A stretch of DNA of 64,000 bases from Phosphoribacter sp044220725. Its GTDB lineage: Bacteria > Actinomycetota > Actinomycetes > Actinomycetales > Dermatophilaceae. The translations under genes and the position numbers were made by a program. Position 1 is the stretch's first letter. The number at the start of each line of letters is the position of its first letter. Under the pieces are notes generated by a model. It had not been told where the DNA came from and searched no databases. It saw only the letters and a list, made by a program, of their open reading frames with translations. Where the stretch lies: contig JBGAQN010000002.1 of assembly GCA_044220725.1 (NCBI GenBank), positions 1-64,000 of the forward strand. Direction: 5' to 3'. This document shows, piece after piece, positions 52,134 through 61,020 of this stretch.

Positions 52134-52784
52134 TTATCCTGTTGCGGTGAGGGTACGAGTCCCCACCGATGACGCGAGCGGGACCCTCAGCCAGACGATC
52201 TGGGCGAGCGCCGGTTGCGGCCCATCGCAGCCGGACGCGCCGGCTTCCGGCCCGGCCCAGACGGCGACGCGCACCGAGTCGGCGGATTCCGCGACGTCAA
52301 GACCGGTCACCCGATCGCACGGTATGCCGCCCACCACCACCTGGATGACCACCTGACGAGCCGCGGGGTCGGCGCTGACGACGGTCCAGGGGATCTGTCG
52401 GATGCGCTGTCCGGCAACGGGGTCGGACAGGGCCGGGGTCGGGATGACCGATCCTGGTGGCTCGGGCAGTGGCGCTGGCACCGCACCGGGAGGGACGGGC
52501 TGAACCTGTTGGCCAGTCGCCACAGCGCTCGAATCGCCCAGCCCGGTCACCGCATGTGAACCGACGCCGGCCCCCGTCGGCTCACCCACGATGGCCCCCG
52601 TCGACACACCCACGTTGGCCCCCGTGGAGCCGCCAGCGGACCCGCCGGGAATCCCGCGGCTGGCACACCCGGCCACTCCGGCCACTCCGGCCACTCCGGC
52701 CACTCCGGCCAGGAGCAGGGCCACCCCGGCAAACCACCGCACGAAGGATCGATGCCGGGGGAGCGAACGGCGGGCAGACGGCAT
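52134..52784 (-). CDS. Lipoprotein of unknown function
   Basis: This encodes 216 residues. The signal peptide contains a 9-bp tandem repeat giving Gly-Val-Ala repeated, ending VAGVAGCASRG (lipobox VAGC). A Gly/Thr/Val-rich linker (GANVGVSTGAIVGEPTGAGV) is followed by a beta-rich domain, QIPWTVVSADPAARQVVIQV then a domain with two Cys (IPCDRV, ASGCDG). No family is recognised. The ATG at 52784 overlaps the host GGCATAC motif. Confidence 0.65.
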   Translation of the reverse strand: MPSARRSLPRHRSFVRWFAGVALLLAGVAGVAGVAGVAGCASRGIPGGSAGGSTGANVGVSTGAIVGEPTGAGVGSHAVTGLGDSSAVATGQQVQPVPPGAVPAPLPEPPGSVIPTPALSDPVAGQRIRQIPWTVVSADPAARQVVIQVVVGGIPCDRVTGLDVAESADSVRVAVWAGPEAGASGCDGPQPALAQIVWLRVPLASSVGTRTLTATG

Positions 52785-52882
52785 ACCAGACACGGTAGGC
52801 GACCACCCGCACACGCGCGCAGGCGCGCCCGGGGGAACCGGACGCGCCTGCCGCACCACGTGATCGGTCATCGGTCGATCGA

Positions 52883-54013
52883 TCACAGGTAGCGGGTCGA
52901 GGTGTAGAGGCCCCATGCATCGTCGTCGAAGTAGGGCGAGAGCATGATGGTCGGGCCGACGATCCGGTCGATGCGGCTGTTGACGCCGTTGAGCTGACCC
53001 CAGTTGCCGTTGTAGCCGTAGAGCCAGCCGCCGCCGGACGAGCCGCGCGTCATGTCGCAGGGGATCTTGACCGTCTGCGACCACCAGAGCCAGGCGTCCC
53101 ACTCGGGTGAGGTCGAGCCCCAGCACTGCATGAGGTTGCCGCCGTCGAAGGGGGACTCGGCCGGATAGCCGAACGCGTTCTCCCACACGCCGCTCTTGCC
53201 GCGGTTGGTCGTCAGGCCCTGGCCGCCGAAGTAGTCGACGATGTGGTAGCCCCAGTTGGTGTTCATGATCGCGACGCCCATGTCCTGGGAGAAGTCCGAG
53301 CTGCCCGTCCAGGCCGACTTGGACCACAGTTGGTTCGCCGACCAGGTGCCGTAGGGACGCGGGTTGGCCAGGTCGTCGTCGTAGGCCGGCACGAACGTCC
53401 AGTTGGTGTGCCAGGTGCCGCCGCTGCCGCCGTGAACGCAGTGGCCGGCGGTCCAGACGGTGTCCTTGCCTTCGGAGTTGACGATGGTGCCTGAGCAGAC
53501 GTAGTTGCCGATGCCGGGCTTGGTGAAGAAGACCTTGCCCGCGGTGTAGGCCGTCGGCACGTAATAGGGCAGGTTCGGGTTGTAGGCGGCGGCAAAGCCA
53601 CCCGCGGTGGCGGCTGGGCCGAAGACCTTGCTCGCCACGCCGTCGGCGCTGCGCACCGGACCGTCGTTGGTGACCGGCTTACGCCCGGCCTTCTGGTCGG
53701 CTTGCTGCTTCTGCACGTATGCCGTCGCGGCGCTGGCAAGCGCCGAGTCGTCCTCGGCGGGCTTGGCCGCGCGCATCCGCTCGGGCGTCCAGTAGGCCTC
53801 AAGGATCTGGGTCTCGGTGGCGGCGGCGCCGAACTTGGCGGTGCCGGCGGCCTTGGCCTCGGCGGACAGCGCCGGCCTAGCGGACGACACGTCGGCGCTC
53901 GTCGGCCGTTTGGCCGCCTCGGCTGATGAGGCACCTCCGACGGCGACCGTTGCAGCGGTGGCGACGGCAGCGGCAAGGGCGAGCAAACGGGTTGGGAGAG
54001 TTGACTTTTTCAT
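52883..54013 (-). CDS. Secreted trypsin-like serine protease
   Basis: This encodes 376 residues starting MKKSTLPTRLLALAAAVATA, a signal peptide ending about SSAEA, then a pro-region of about 130 residues. The catalytic triad is visible as His in VWTAGHCVHG, Asp in FSQDMGVAIMN and Ser in MTRGSSGGGWL. Cysteines near the His and Ser fit a disulphide. It resembles S1-fold glutamyl-endopeptidase-like proteases. ATG 54013 is the family start. Confidence 0.9.
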   Translation of the reverse strand: MKKSTLPTRLLALAAAVATAATVAVGGASSAEAAKRPTSADVSSARPALSAEAKAAGTAKFGAAATETQILEAYWTPERMRAAKPAEDDSALASAATAYVQKQQADQKAGRKPVTNDGPVRSADGVASKVFGPAATAGGFAAAYNPNLPYYVPTAYTAGKVFFTKPGIGNYVCSGTIVNSEGKDTVWTAGHCVHGGSGGTWHTNWTFVPAYDDDLANPRPYGTWSANQLWSKSAWTGSSDFSQDMGVAIMNTNWGYHIVDYFGGQGLTTNRGKSGVWENAFGYPAESPFDGGNLMQCWGSTSPEWDAWLWWSQTVKIPCDMTRGSSGGGWLYGYNGNWGQLNGVNSRIDRIVGPTIMLSPYFDDDAWGLYTSTRYL

Positions 54014-54146
54014 GAACGGTTCCTTCGGTCGGACCCGGGCACCCCGTGCGCCAGGTTTCAACCGTCCATGAGGAGCGGGCCGGGTGCTGGATACCGTCTC
54101 CTGCCGAGGAATCCGCAGAATTTCCCCTCGGGTGGTCCTGCCTTCG

Positions 54147-55193
54147 TCAGCCCAGGACGCTGCGCACGTGCTCGACCAACTCGGTGAGGTCGGTGTCCAC
54201 GGGGTAGTCGGGGTCGTCCGGGTCAAGCCTGACCAACGCCTCCCGGAGCAGATCAGCCTCAGCCTGATGGCTTGCCCACGAGGCGTCCGGACGGCGCAGC
54301 ACGGCGGCGAGCACATCGCCCGGGTAGAGGTCCCCTTCGAGGAGCGGGTTGATCCGCAGCATGCCCAAGGCCATCGGGAGCACCGCCTCGGTCCCGACGT
54401 CTTGGGCGATGAGAAGCCTCAGGTCTTCGACGCCGAGGTGACCCAACGGCATACGCCTCAGCTCGTGGCATCGGCGCATCAGCGCAGTGGCGTCGGCGGG
54501 TGGGTCCGGCCACCTGACCCCCTCGATCTGCTCGATCGTGCGGTCAATGTCGGGGGACGCAATGGCCTCGGGGAGGACGTGTGGGTCAGGTTGCGGGCCG
54601 ACGTGTGGGTCAGGTTGCGGGCCGACGTGCGGCACCCCGTCGACCGCTCGCCCATCCTCGAGGTAGCGACAGTGGTCGGTGCCCAGGACTGCTGCGACGC
54701 GGCGGCTCACCGCTGGCCGCAGCATCGTCAGGGCCTCAGCCGGGGCGACGAATGCGTAGGTGCTCAACTCCTCGCGCTGCAGGGTGATCGTCGCGATCTG
54801 AGCCTCGGTGAGGATGCCGCAGTCGAAGAGAAACCGCAGGCCCATCGCCTTGCGGGGCTTCGCCGGGCGCGTGTCGACGGCTGCGAGTCGCCCGGCCGCG
54901 ACCGTCAAGCCAGTCTCCTCGAGGAGTTCGCGCTGGCAGGCCTGCCACGGCGTCTCACCGTCGGCCTCCATCACGCCACCCGGGATGGTCCAGCCCTTCT
55001 TGTAGGTCGGCTTGAGCAACAAGATGCGTCCGGCTGAGTCCCGGATCAAGGCGCCGGCCGAGGCGGGGATGCCCGGAAGGCCGTCCCACGCACGCAACCC
55101 CGCGGCATACTCCTCTTCGCGGTCCTCGTATGCCGCGTCGGCACCTTCCACGGGCCGCTGCCCACCCGCTGCGGGGACCTCGCCAGCCGTCAT
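54147..55193 (-). CDS. NUDIX hydrolase fused to CdiI-type immunity domain
   Basis: This encodes 348 residues. The Nudix box starts IPGGVMEADGETPWQ and ends CQRELLEETGL at about residues 70-95, with all GX5EX7REUXEEXGU positions filled. After a linker with 24-bp repeats (Pro-His-Val-Gly-Pro-Gln-Pro-Asp), residues about 225-330 resemble the contact-dependent growth inhibition immunity domain CdiI_3: TIEQIEGVRWPDPPADATAL, RRMPLGHLGVEDLRLLIAQD, GDLYPGDVLAAVLRR. The combination is unusual. Substrate and toxin partner are unknown, and no CdiA toxin is near. Confidence 0.8.
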   Translation of the reverse strand: MTAGEVPAAGGQRPVEGADAAYEDREEEYAAGLRAWDGLPGIPASAGALIRDSAGRILLLKPTYKKGWTIPGGVMEADGETPWQACQRELLEETGLTVAAGRLAAVDTRPAKPRKAMGLRFLFDCGILTEAQIATITLQREELSTYAFVAPAEALTMLRPAVSRRVAAVLGTDHCRYLEDGRAVDGVPHVGPQPDPHVGPQPDPHVLPEAIASPDIDRTIEQIEGVRWPDPPADATALMRRCHELRRMPLGHLGVEDLRLLIAQDVGTEAVLPMALGMLRINPLLEGDLYPGDVLAAVLRRPDASWASHQAEADLLREALVRLDPDDPDYPVDTDLTELVEHVRSVLG

Positions 55194-55258
55194 GTCGCCA
55201 CTCTAGGCTCCGCGGGCGAAGGTGCGAGTGCGGTCGGGCGCGCCGCTACAGTGGCGAA

Positions 55259-55786
55259 ATGACCTCGACCCGGTTTGCCGACGCGCTCAACACCCAGATC
55301 GGCAACGAGTTGTCGGCGCATCTGCAGTACGTAGCGATCGCCGTCCACTTCGACGCGCTGACCATGCCGCAGATGGCGTCGTTCTTCTATCAGCAGGCTC
55401 GCGAGGAGCGCGACCACGCGATGATGATGGTGCGCTATCTGCTGGACACCGATGCCGAGGTGACCATTCCGGGCAGTGAGCCACCGCGCTCGCGCTTCGA
55501 TGGGGTTGTGGAGCCGATCGAATTGGCGCTCACCCAGGAGCGAGCGGTGACTGACCAGGTCTACGGGCTGACGCGAATTGCTCGTGAGGACAACGATTTC
55601 GGCGCTGAGCAGTTCATGCAGTGGTTCATCAAGGAGCAGGTCGAAGAGGTAGCGACCATGTCTTCGCTCTTGACGGTCGCCAAGCGCAATACCGACTCGA
55701 TCGCCGATCTGGAGGCTTACATCGCGCGCGAGCAGGCCAACGCTGCGGGTGTGGACCCCACGGCACCTTCGGTCGCTGACGCCTGA
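55259..55786 (+). CDS. Ferritin
   Basis: This encodes 175 residues. Glu in IGNELSAHLQYV, EERDHA and EEVATMSS-type ligands fit the ferroxidase diiron centre of bacterial ferritin. It has four helices of normal length and no haem-binding Met of bacterioferritin at the usual position. It stores iron and limits Fenton chemistry. The ATG at 55259 is preceded by a short leader. Confidence 0.9.
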   Translation: MTSTRFADALNTQIGNELSAHLQYVAIAVHFDALTMPQMASFFYQQAREERDHAMMMVRYLLDTDAEVTIPGSEPPRSRFDGVVEPIELALTQERAVTDQVYGLTRIAREDNDFGAEQFMQWFIKEQVEEVATMSSLLTVAKRNTDSIADLEAYIAREQANAAGVDPTAPSVADA

Positions 55787-55799
55787 AGCCGGGGATCGA

Positions 55800-57248
55800 G
55801 TGAGCGGCACTGCTGGCGCGGGGGAGGCTGCTGGCGCGGGTGACGCCGCGGCCGCGGGGGGCGCGGGGGGCGCGGGAGGGCGGCGCAACCAGTGGATCTT
55901 CGGGGTCGGGACCCTTGGTCGCGACATGGCCTACACCCTCGTCGCGTTCTATCTCGTCTTCTATCTCACCGATGTCCTCGACGTCCCGGACTCGACGATG
56001 TGGGCCGTCACGATCGTGCTTCTCGTCATCCGCATTCTCGACGCGGTCCTCGACCCGATCGTCGGGGCATTGGTCGACAGCACCCGGTCTCGGTGGGGCC
56101 AGTTCCGCCCCTGGCTAGCGCTCGGTGGATTGGTGTCGGCGGTCTTCACGGTGCTGCTGTTCACCGACACTGCACTGACCGGCACCTCGTTCGTCGTCGT
56201 CTTCGCCTTGGTCAATCTGTTGTGGGGGATCGCGTGGTCCAGCCACGACATCTCCTACTGGGGGATGCTGCCGGCCTTGTCGCTGGCGCCTTCCGAGCGA
56301 GAGTCGCTTGCGTCGACCGCCAAGACCTTCGCCAACGTCGGTCAGTTCGCCGTGGTGGCGGCCGTGCCTCCGGTCGTCGCGGCGATCTCGGACTGGGAAA
56401 GTGGGACGCCCGCGGCCTGGCAGACGGTGGCGATCGTCGTGTCGATCCTCATGGTCGTGTTCATGTGGGTGACGATCCTCTTCGTTCGCGAGCGCACCGA
56501 CATCGACCTCGACGGCCAGCGCACCGGCATACGGGAGCTGGGTCGGGCGATCTTCCGCAACGACCAACTCATCTGGACCGCAACGGCTTTCCTGTTGTTC
56601 ATGCTGGGCTACGGCACGACGAGTGCGTTCGGTCTCTACTTCTTCAAGTACGCCTATGGTGACGAATCGGTCTTCCCAGTCTTCGCGTTATGCGTCGGAG
56701 TGGGCCAGATCGCCGGTTTGGTCAGCTTCCCGTGGTTCGCTCGGCGCTGGCCGCGCCGCACCATTTATGGCTGGGCGACGGCGCTGATCTGCACGGCATA
56801 CGTGGCCTTCGCCCTGGCGCCGATGAACATCATCATCCTGGGCATCGTCGCCTTCCTGCTGTTCTTCCTGGCCGCGTTCATCATGGTGCTCATGCTGGTC
56901 TTCCAGGCCGACACGATCGAATACGGCCAATGGAAGCTCGGCCAGCGCAACGGCGCGGTGACGTTCGCGCTGCAGCCGTTCATCAACAAGGTGTCCGCCG
57001 CGATGAACACCGCGATCGTCTCGGCGACCGTCATCATCGCGGGCATCAACAGCGCTCAGTCCGCCGCTGACGTCACGCCCGCCGGGCTGTGGATCCTCAA
57101 GGTCGCGATGCTCATCATCCCCGCGATCCTGGTGGCGCTCGGGTATGCCGTGTGGCACCGGAAGTTCATCATCGACGAGGCTCTGCACGCCCGGATCGTC
57201 GATGAACTCGCCGCGCGCGGTGACCTGCACGGGAAGCCCGCCGGCTGA
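55800..57248 (+). CDS. GPH-family sugar:cation symporter (MFS)
   Basis: This encodes 482 residues with GTG start at 55800. After a Gly/Ala-rich N-terminus, RNQWIFGVGTLGRDMAYTLV and DPIVGALVDSTRSRWGQFRP are GPH (glycoside-pentoside-hexuronide) family signatures. About 12 membrane spans are predicted. QADTIEYGQWKLGQRNGAVT near the C-terminus is typical. It probably imports a glycoside or uronide by H+ or Na+ symport. An open start at 55749 overlaps the ferritin gene and is less likely. Confidence 0.85.
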   Translation: MSGTAGAGEAAGAGDAAAAGGAGGAGGRRNQWIFGVGTLGRDMAYTLVAFYLVFYLTDVLDVPDSTMWAVTIVLLVIRILDAVLDPIVGALVDSTRSRWGQFRPWLALGGLVSAVFTVLLFTDTALTGTSFVVVFALVNLLWGIAWSSHDISYWGMLPALSLAPSERESLASTAKTFANVGQFAVVAAVPPVVAAISDWESGTPAAWQTVAIVVSILMVVFMWVTILFVRERTDIDLDGQRTGIRELGRAIFRNDQLIWTATAFLLFMLGYGTTSAFGLYFFKYAYGDESVFPVFALCVGVGQIAGLVSFPWFARRWPRRTIYGWATALICTAYVAFALAPMNIIILGIVAFLLFFLAAFIMVLMLVFQADTIEYGQWKLGQRNGAVTFALQPFINKVSAAMNTAIVSATVIIAGINSAQSAADVTPAGLWILKVAMLIIPAILVALGYAVWHRKFIIDEALHARIVDELAARGDLHGKPAG

Positions 57249-57435
57249 CCCCTTCCCCTCGCTCTCGCCCTTTCCTCTCGATCTCGCCGATGGCCGCCTA
57301 CCTCACGCAGCCCCGCCGACGGACCTCAAACCCCACCACTCCACGGGACTCTCCTCCGTCGCCGACACCCCGCTGGCTTCGGTATGCCGCTCTCCCCCGG
57401 CGGCTTGGCGGTCAACGCTCCCACTGCCTGGATCA

Positions 57436-57475
57436 TTGGAGTGCTAGCCACACCCCGCTGTGGCCAGCACTCCAC
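57436..57475. repeat. Palindromic repeat, copy 1
   Basis: A 40-bp imperfect palindrome of the type GTGGAGCGTTAGCCACAC...GTGGCCAGCACTCCAC. It forms a hairpin with a small loop. It lies between the GPH gene and the AbiEi-type gene. The rest of 57249-57675 shows no gene. Confidence 0.8.
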
Positions 57476-57528
57476 AGATCTTCCCCGCCACCGTTTCACG
57501 CGTCGCGAGGGCCGCACCCACTCTATCT

Positions 57529-57568
57529 GTGGAGCGTGAGCCACACCCCGGTGTGGCCAACACTCCAC
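57529..57568. repeat. Palindromic repeat, copy 2
   Basis: This is the second copy of the same 40-bp palindrome. It begins GTGGAGCGTGAGCCACACCC and ends TGGCCAACACTCCAC. It lies 53 bp beyond copy 1, and the spacer has a similar sequence to the spacer between copies 3 and 4. Confidence 0.8.
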
Positions 57569-57675
57569 AGATCTCCACCCAGCTCGGGCGGGCACCCCCA
57601 GCGCCGAGACCGCACCGTGGGGGTGCCTGTGGATAACTTCTGCGGGCTTCGCCTCGGCTGCGACAACCTGGGGGC

Positions 57676-58770
57676 ATGACCCACGCTTCCTCGGCCTCCA
57701 GTGCCACAACTCCGTCCCGACGTGACCAAACCGCGGTCCAGTGGGCGGCGCGGCAGGAGGCTCGACACCTCGGGCCGCTCGCTGGGGCACCGCTGTGGAT
57801 CCCCGGGGCACCGCTCACCCGAAGCCAACTGGCCCGACTGGCCGAGGATCAGCACGGCATACTCACCCTTGCCCAGTGCCGCGACGGCCACCTGAGCGAG
57901 CGGCAATTGGCTCATCGGGTCGCGACCGGCCGATGGAGCCGCCCCCATCGCGGGGTCTACCTCACCGTGCCGGGGCGCGACACTTTCCTCACCCGAGCCA
58001 CGGCCGCGCTGCTCGCCTGCGGCACCGACGCGGCACTGTCGCATGACGCGGCGGCATACCTCCATGGGTTGGCGACCACGGAGCCGCGCCTCATCGACGT
58101 CCTCATCCCCGCCGATCGCCGCATCGCCGAATCCGCTGGAGTGCGGGTACATCGCAGCGCGCATGCCGAAACGAGGACCCACGATCTGCTGTGGCCGTGG
58201 CGTACCACGATCGAGCACACGGTGTTCGACCTCGCGCAGATCGGCGACCTCGACGCCGCCATCGCCGTGATCGCGCGTGGATGCTCTCGTCGGTTGACGA
58301 CCCCGAGGGCCCTGCGCACCGCGTTGGCCACCCGGCCACGCCAACGCCACGCAGCGGACCTTCGGGAGATCCTGGCCGAGGTGGAGGCCGGCCGGGAGAG
58401 CCCGCTGGAGGTCCGGTTCGTCCGGGATGTCCTGGCTGCCCACGGCCTGCCGCCCGGCGTTGCGCAGCACTCGATCGGCACCGCTCAACGGCACGACATC
58501 GCGTTCCCCGACCTCTGGTTGATCGTCGAACTCGACGGCCGGCTCGGTCACGAAGGGGCTGACGGACGGCATACCGATGCCGGACGGGATCGGCGAGCAA
58601 GTGGCCGCGGGTGGCTCACCATCCGGGCGACCTGGCGGGATGTCGCGGGCGCGAGTTGCCGACTCGCCGCTGAGTTGGCGGCGGTCATGGCCGTCCGCGG
58701 GTGGTCCGGTCGGCCGCGCGTATGCCGTCGCCCCGGCTGTGTCGCCGTCGCGGCATCCGTGGAGCGTTAG
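57676..58770 (+). CDS. AbiEi-antitoxin-domain/DUF559 endonuclease-like protein
   Basis: This encodes 364 residues. An N-terminal region (LTRSQLARLAEDQHGILTLA...HRVATGRWSRPHRGVYLT) matches the type IV antitoxin AbiEi winged helix. The C-terminal region includes SPLEVRFVRDVLAAHGLPP and DIAFPDLWLIVELDGRLGHE, the DUF559/Vsr-like endonuclease core. There is no AbiEii toxin gene alongside. The last codons and TAG stop lie inside palindromic repeat copy 3, so the repeat supplies the protein's C-terminus. Confidence 0.75.
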   Translation: MTHASSASSATTPSRRDQTAVQWAARQEARHLGPLAGAPLWIPGAPLTRSQLARLAEDQHGILTLAQCRDGHLSERQLAHRVATGRWSRPHRGVYLTVPGRDTFLTRATAALLACGTDAALSHDAAAYLHGLATTEPRLIDVLIPADRRIAESAGVRVHRSAHAETRTHDLLWPWRTTIEHTVFDLAQIGDLDAAIAVIARGCSRRLTTPRALRTALATRPRQRHAADLREILAEVEAGRESPLEVRFVRDVLAAHGLPPGVAQHSIGTAQRHDIAFPDLWLIVELDGRLGHEGADGRHTDAGRDRRASGRGWLTIRATWRDVAGASCRLAAELAAVMAVRGWSGRPRVCRRPGCVAVAASVER

Positions 58771-58798
58771 CCACACTCCGCTGTGGCCAGCACTCCAC
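58759..58798. repeat. Palindromic repeat, copy 3 (contains the stop of the AbiEi-type gene)
   Basis: A copy of the 40-bp palindrome starting GTGGAGCGTTAGCCACACTC. The TAG at 58768-58770 is the stop codon of the upstream gene. Confidence 0.8.
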
Positions 58799-58850
58799 AC
58801 ATCTGCCCGCCACCCGATTCGCGCGTCACGAGACCGGCAGCTCTCGATCC

Positions 58851-58890
58851 GTGGAGCGTTAGCCACACCCCGCTGTGGCCAGCACTCCAC
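58851..58890. repeat. Palindromic repeat, copy 4
   Basis: The fourth copy, beginning GTGGAGCGTTAGCCACACCC. The region 58771-58964 otherwise shows no gene. Copies 3 and 4 mirror the spacing of copies 1 and 2. Confidence 0.8.
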
Positions 58891-58964
58891 AAAGGCAGGC
58901 GCGGGACTGAGCTGGCGGTGAAATGGGGCTCACCAACCATCGAGCGCCGTCCAGGATCGGCCGG

Positions 58965-59618
58965 TCAGCGCTGGATGAGACCCAGTTCCAGGCCGCGCAG
59001 CACGGCGCGGGTCCGGTCGCGCACGCCCAGCTTGAGCAGCACGGCCGATACGTGGTTCTTGACCGTGCCCTCGGCCAGGAACATCGCCTCCGCGATCTCA
59101 CGATTGGAGTAGCCCCCCGACAACAGCCGCAACACCTCGGTCTCCCGCGGGGTCAGCGGCTCGGGAGCCAAGCCCGCTGGGTCGACGTCGGCCGACGTGC
59201 CGGCCAGGTGCCGGACCAGCGCCTCGGTCACCGATGGCTGAATGAGGGTGCCGCCGACCGCCAACGTGGAGATGGCGTCGACCAGCTGATCGAGGCTGAC
59301 GTCCTTGAGCAGGTAGCCCCGCGCCCCAGCTCGCATCGCCGCGATGAGCGCCTCGTCGTCGGGGAAGGTCGTCAGCACGAGCACCGGCGTCCGATTGCCC
59401 AAGGTCGCCAAGTGCTGGAGCACACCGAGGCCGTCCAACACCGGCATCCGCAGGTCGAGCAGGACCACCTCGGGCTCCAGGCGCTCGATCACCTCCAGAC
59501 CCTCGGCCCCGTCGCTGGCCTGGCCGACCACCTCGACCTCACCCGACAGGCCGAGGAGGCCGACGATCCCTTGCCTCACCAGGGTCTGGTCGTCGATGAC
59601 AACCACCCGAACGCTCAC
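58965..59618 (-). CDS. LuxR/NarL-type response regulator
   Basis: This encodes 217 residues. The receiver domain has VVVIDDQTLVRQG, the phospho-acceptor Asp in VVLLDLRMPV and the Lys in GYLLKDVS. The C-terminal LuxR helix-turn-helix is LTPRETEVLRLLSGGYSNRE then IAEAMFLAEGTVKNH. Its ATG overlaps the stop of the histidine kinase by four bases. It probably controls the divergent ABC exporter, by analogy with DesKR-like systems. Confidence 0.92.
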   Translation of the reverse strand: MSVRVVVIDDQTLVRQGIVGLLGLSGEVEVVGQASDGAEGLEVIERLEPEVVLLDLRMPVLDGLGVLQHLATLGNRTPVLVLTTFPDDEALIAAMRAGARGYLLKDVSLDQLVDAISTLAVGGTLIQPSVTEALVRHLAGTSADVDPAGLAPEPLTPRETEVLRLLSGGYSNREIAEAMFLAEGTVKNHVSAVLLKLGVRDRTRAVLRGLELGLIQR

Positions 59619-60958
59619 CCGAGCCCACTTCCCCCGACCCGATCCACGACGGCCGCCTCCAGATCCGCAGCGTCGGCCGCACCGCCGAGCACGCCCGAGG
59701 ACTCAAGTGGCGCACCCGAGCGACGCACGTCTCCGGCGGCCGATACCGCACCGATCGGCAGGGAGGCCTGGAGGGTGAACCCTTGACCTGGTCGAGCGGA
59801 CCAGGCCACGGAGCCACCCATCGCCTCGAACCGCTCGGCCATCCCGCTCAACCCGTGACCGGCCACGATCCCGGCGCGAGCCCCGACCCCGTCGCCAGCC
59901 CCGACCCCGACCCCGCCACCGGCCCCGACCGAACCACCTTGGCCGTCGTCGCGGGCTGTCACGCTGACGACCCCGTCCAGCTCCTCGACGGCGATCCACA
60001 CCGATCGCGCCCCGCTGTGTCGGACCGCGTTGGTGACGATCTCCTGGACGCATCGACGGACCACGTCAGCCTCAGCGGTGCTTAACGCGGGCAGATCGTC
60101 GGCTACGTCGACGTGAACCACGGGCGTTGGCACCGACGAGCCAATCCCTCGGAGTTCCGCCACCACATCCTCTGCGACCCGCGGACCCTCACGCAGTTGG
60201 CTCACCACATCGCGGACGTCCCGCAGCAGGTCGGAGGCGACCGAACGGCATACCTCGATGTGCTCCTTGCTCGCCCCGGTGGCGGCATATGAGGCAACCT
60301 GGAGGTTGACCGACAGCGCGGTGAGCTGGTGACCGACGACGTCGTGCAGGTCGCGGGCGATCCGCAGCCGCTCCTGCGCCCGGCTGGTCGCCGCGAGTTC
60401 GGCCTGAGCCGCCCGCAACGCCGCGTTGGCCGCCTCGGTTTCGGCTCGCGCACGATCGGCCTCCTTGCGCGCCTGCTCGGTGGCCCGCATCGACACGACG
60501 AGCAGCAGCGCGAAGGACTGGAACGCCAGGAACGCCACGCCGGTGGAGATGGCGTAGCTGGAGCCGTTCTCGGCGATCGTCGTCCACATGAGGATCACCA
60601 CGGCGACCGTTTGCACGACGATCACCGCCACCGCGACCCGGCCCGACATGAGCTGACCGATGAGGATTGCCGTCATGACCAACGCGATCGCCGTGAAACC
60701 CTGCGACTGCGACAGCACGACGACCGCGACTCCCAGCGGGGTGACCACGCCCAACGCGACGACCCGTTCGTAGGTCGGCCAGCGCTCACCGGGCGCGACG
60801 ACGACGATCCACAGGTATGCCGCCCCATAGGCCAGGTATGTCGCCCACCACCGCGGGCCCGCTCCGTCCGACAGACCGATGACCTCGACGACCCCGATCG
60901 CGAGCCAGGCAAGCGCAGCACTGGCCACGCCGAGCGGCTCCAGATGTCGCTCCCTCAT
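59615..60958 (-). CDS. DesK-like sensor histidine kinase
   Basis: This encodes 447 residues starting MRERHLEPLGVASAALAWLA. Six or so N-terminal hydrophobic segments are followed by a coiled coil (EQARKEADRARAETEAANAA), the HisKA_3 phosphoacceptor in RIARDLHDVVGHQLTALSV, and HATPase motifs (VQEIVTNAVRHSGA, DDGQGGS, GHGLSGMAERF). A Gly/Val/Ala tandem repeat sits inside the ATP-lid region between the G1 and G2 boxes. It is partner of the adjacent response regulator. ATG 60958 is chosen; the upstream open frame is not conserved. Confidence 0.9.
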   Translation of the reverse strand: MRERHLEPLGVASAALAWLAIGVVEVIGLSDGAGPRWWATYLAYGAAYLWIVVVAPGERWPTYERVVALGVVTPLGVAVVVLSQSQGFTAIALVMTAILIGQLMSGRVAVAVIVVQTVAVVILMWTTIAENGSSYAISTGVAFLAFQSFALLLVVSMRATEQARKEADRARAETEAANAALRAAQAELAATSRAQERLRIARDLHDVVGHQLTALSVNLQVASYAATGASKEHIEVCRSVASDLLRDVRDVVSQLREGPRVAEDVVAELRGIGSSVPTPVVHVDVADDLPALSTAEADVVRRCVQEIVTNAVRHSGARSVWIAVEELDGVVSVTARDDGQGGSVGAGGGVGVGAGDGVGARAGIVAGHGLSGMAERFEAMGGSVAWSARPGQGFTLQASLPIGAVSAAGDVRRSGAPLESSGVLGGAADAADLEAAVVDRVGGSGLG

Positions 60959-61020
60959 GATCTCGAGCGTAGGGCGGCACCAGCACCGGGCACCCGTGCC
61001 ACTCGTCATGGGTGCAGGTC

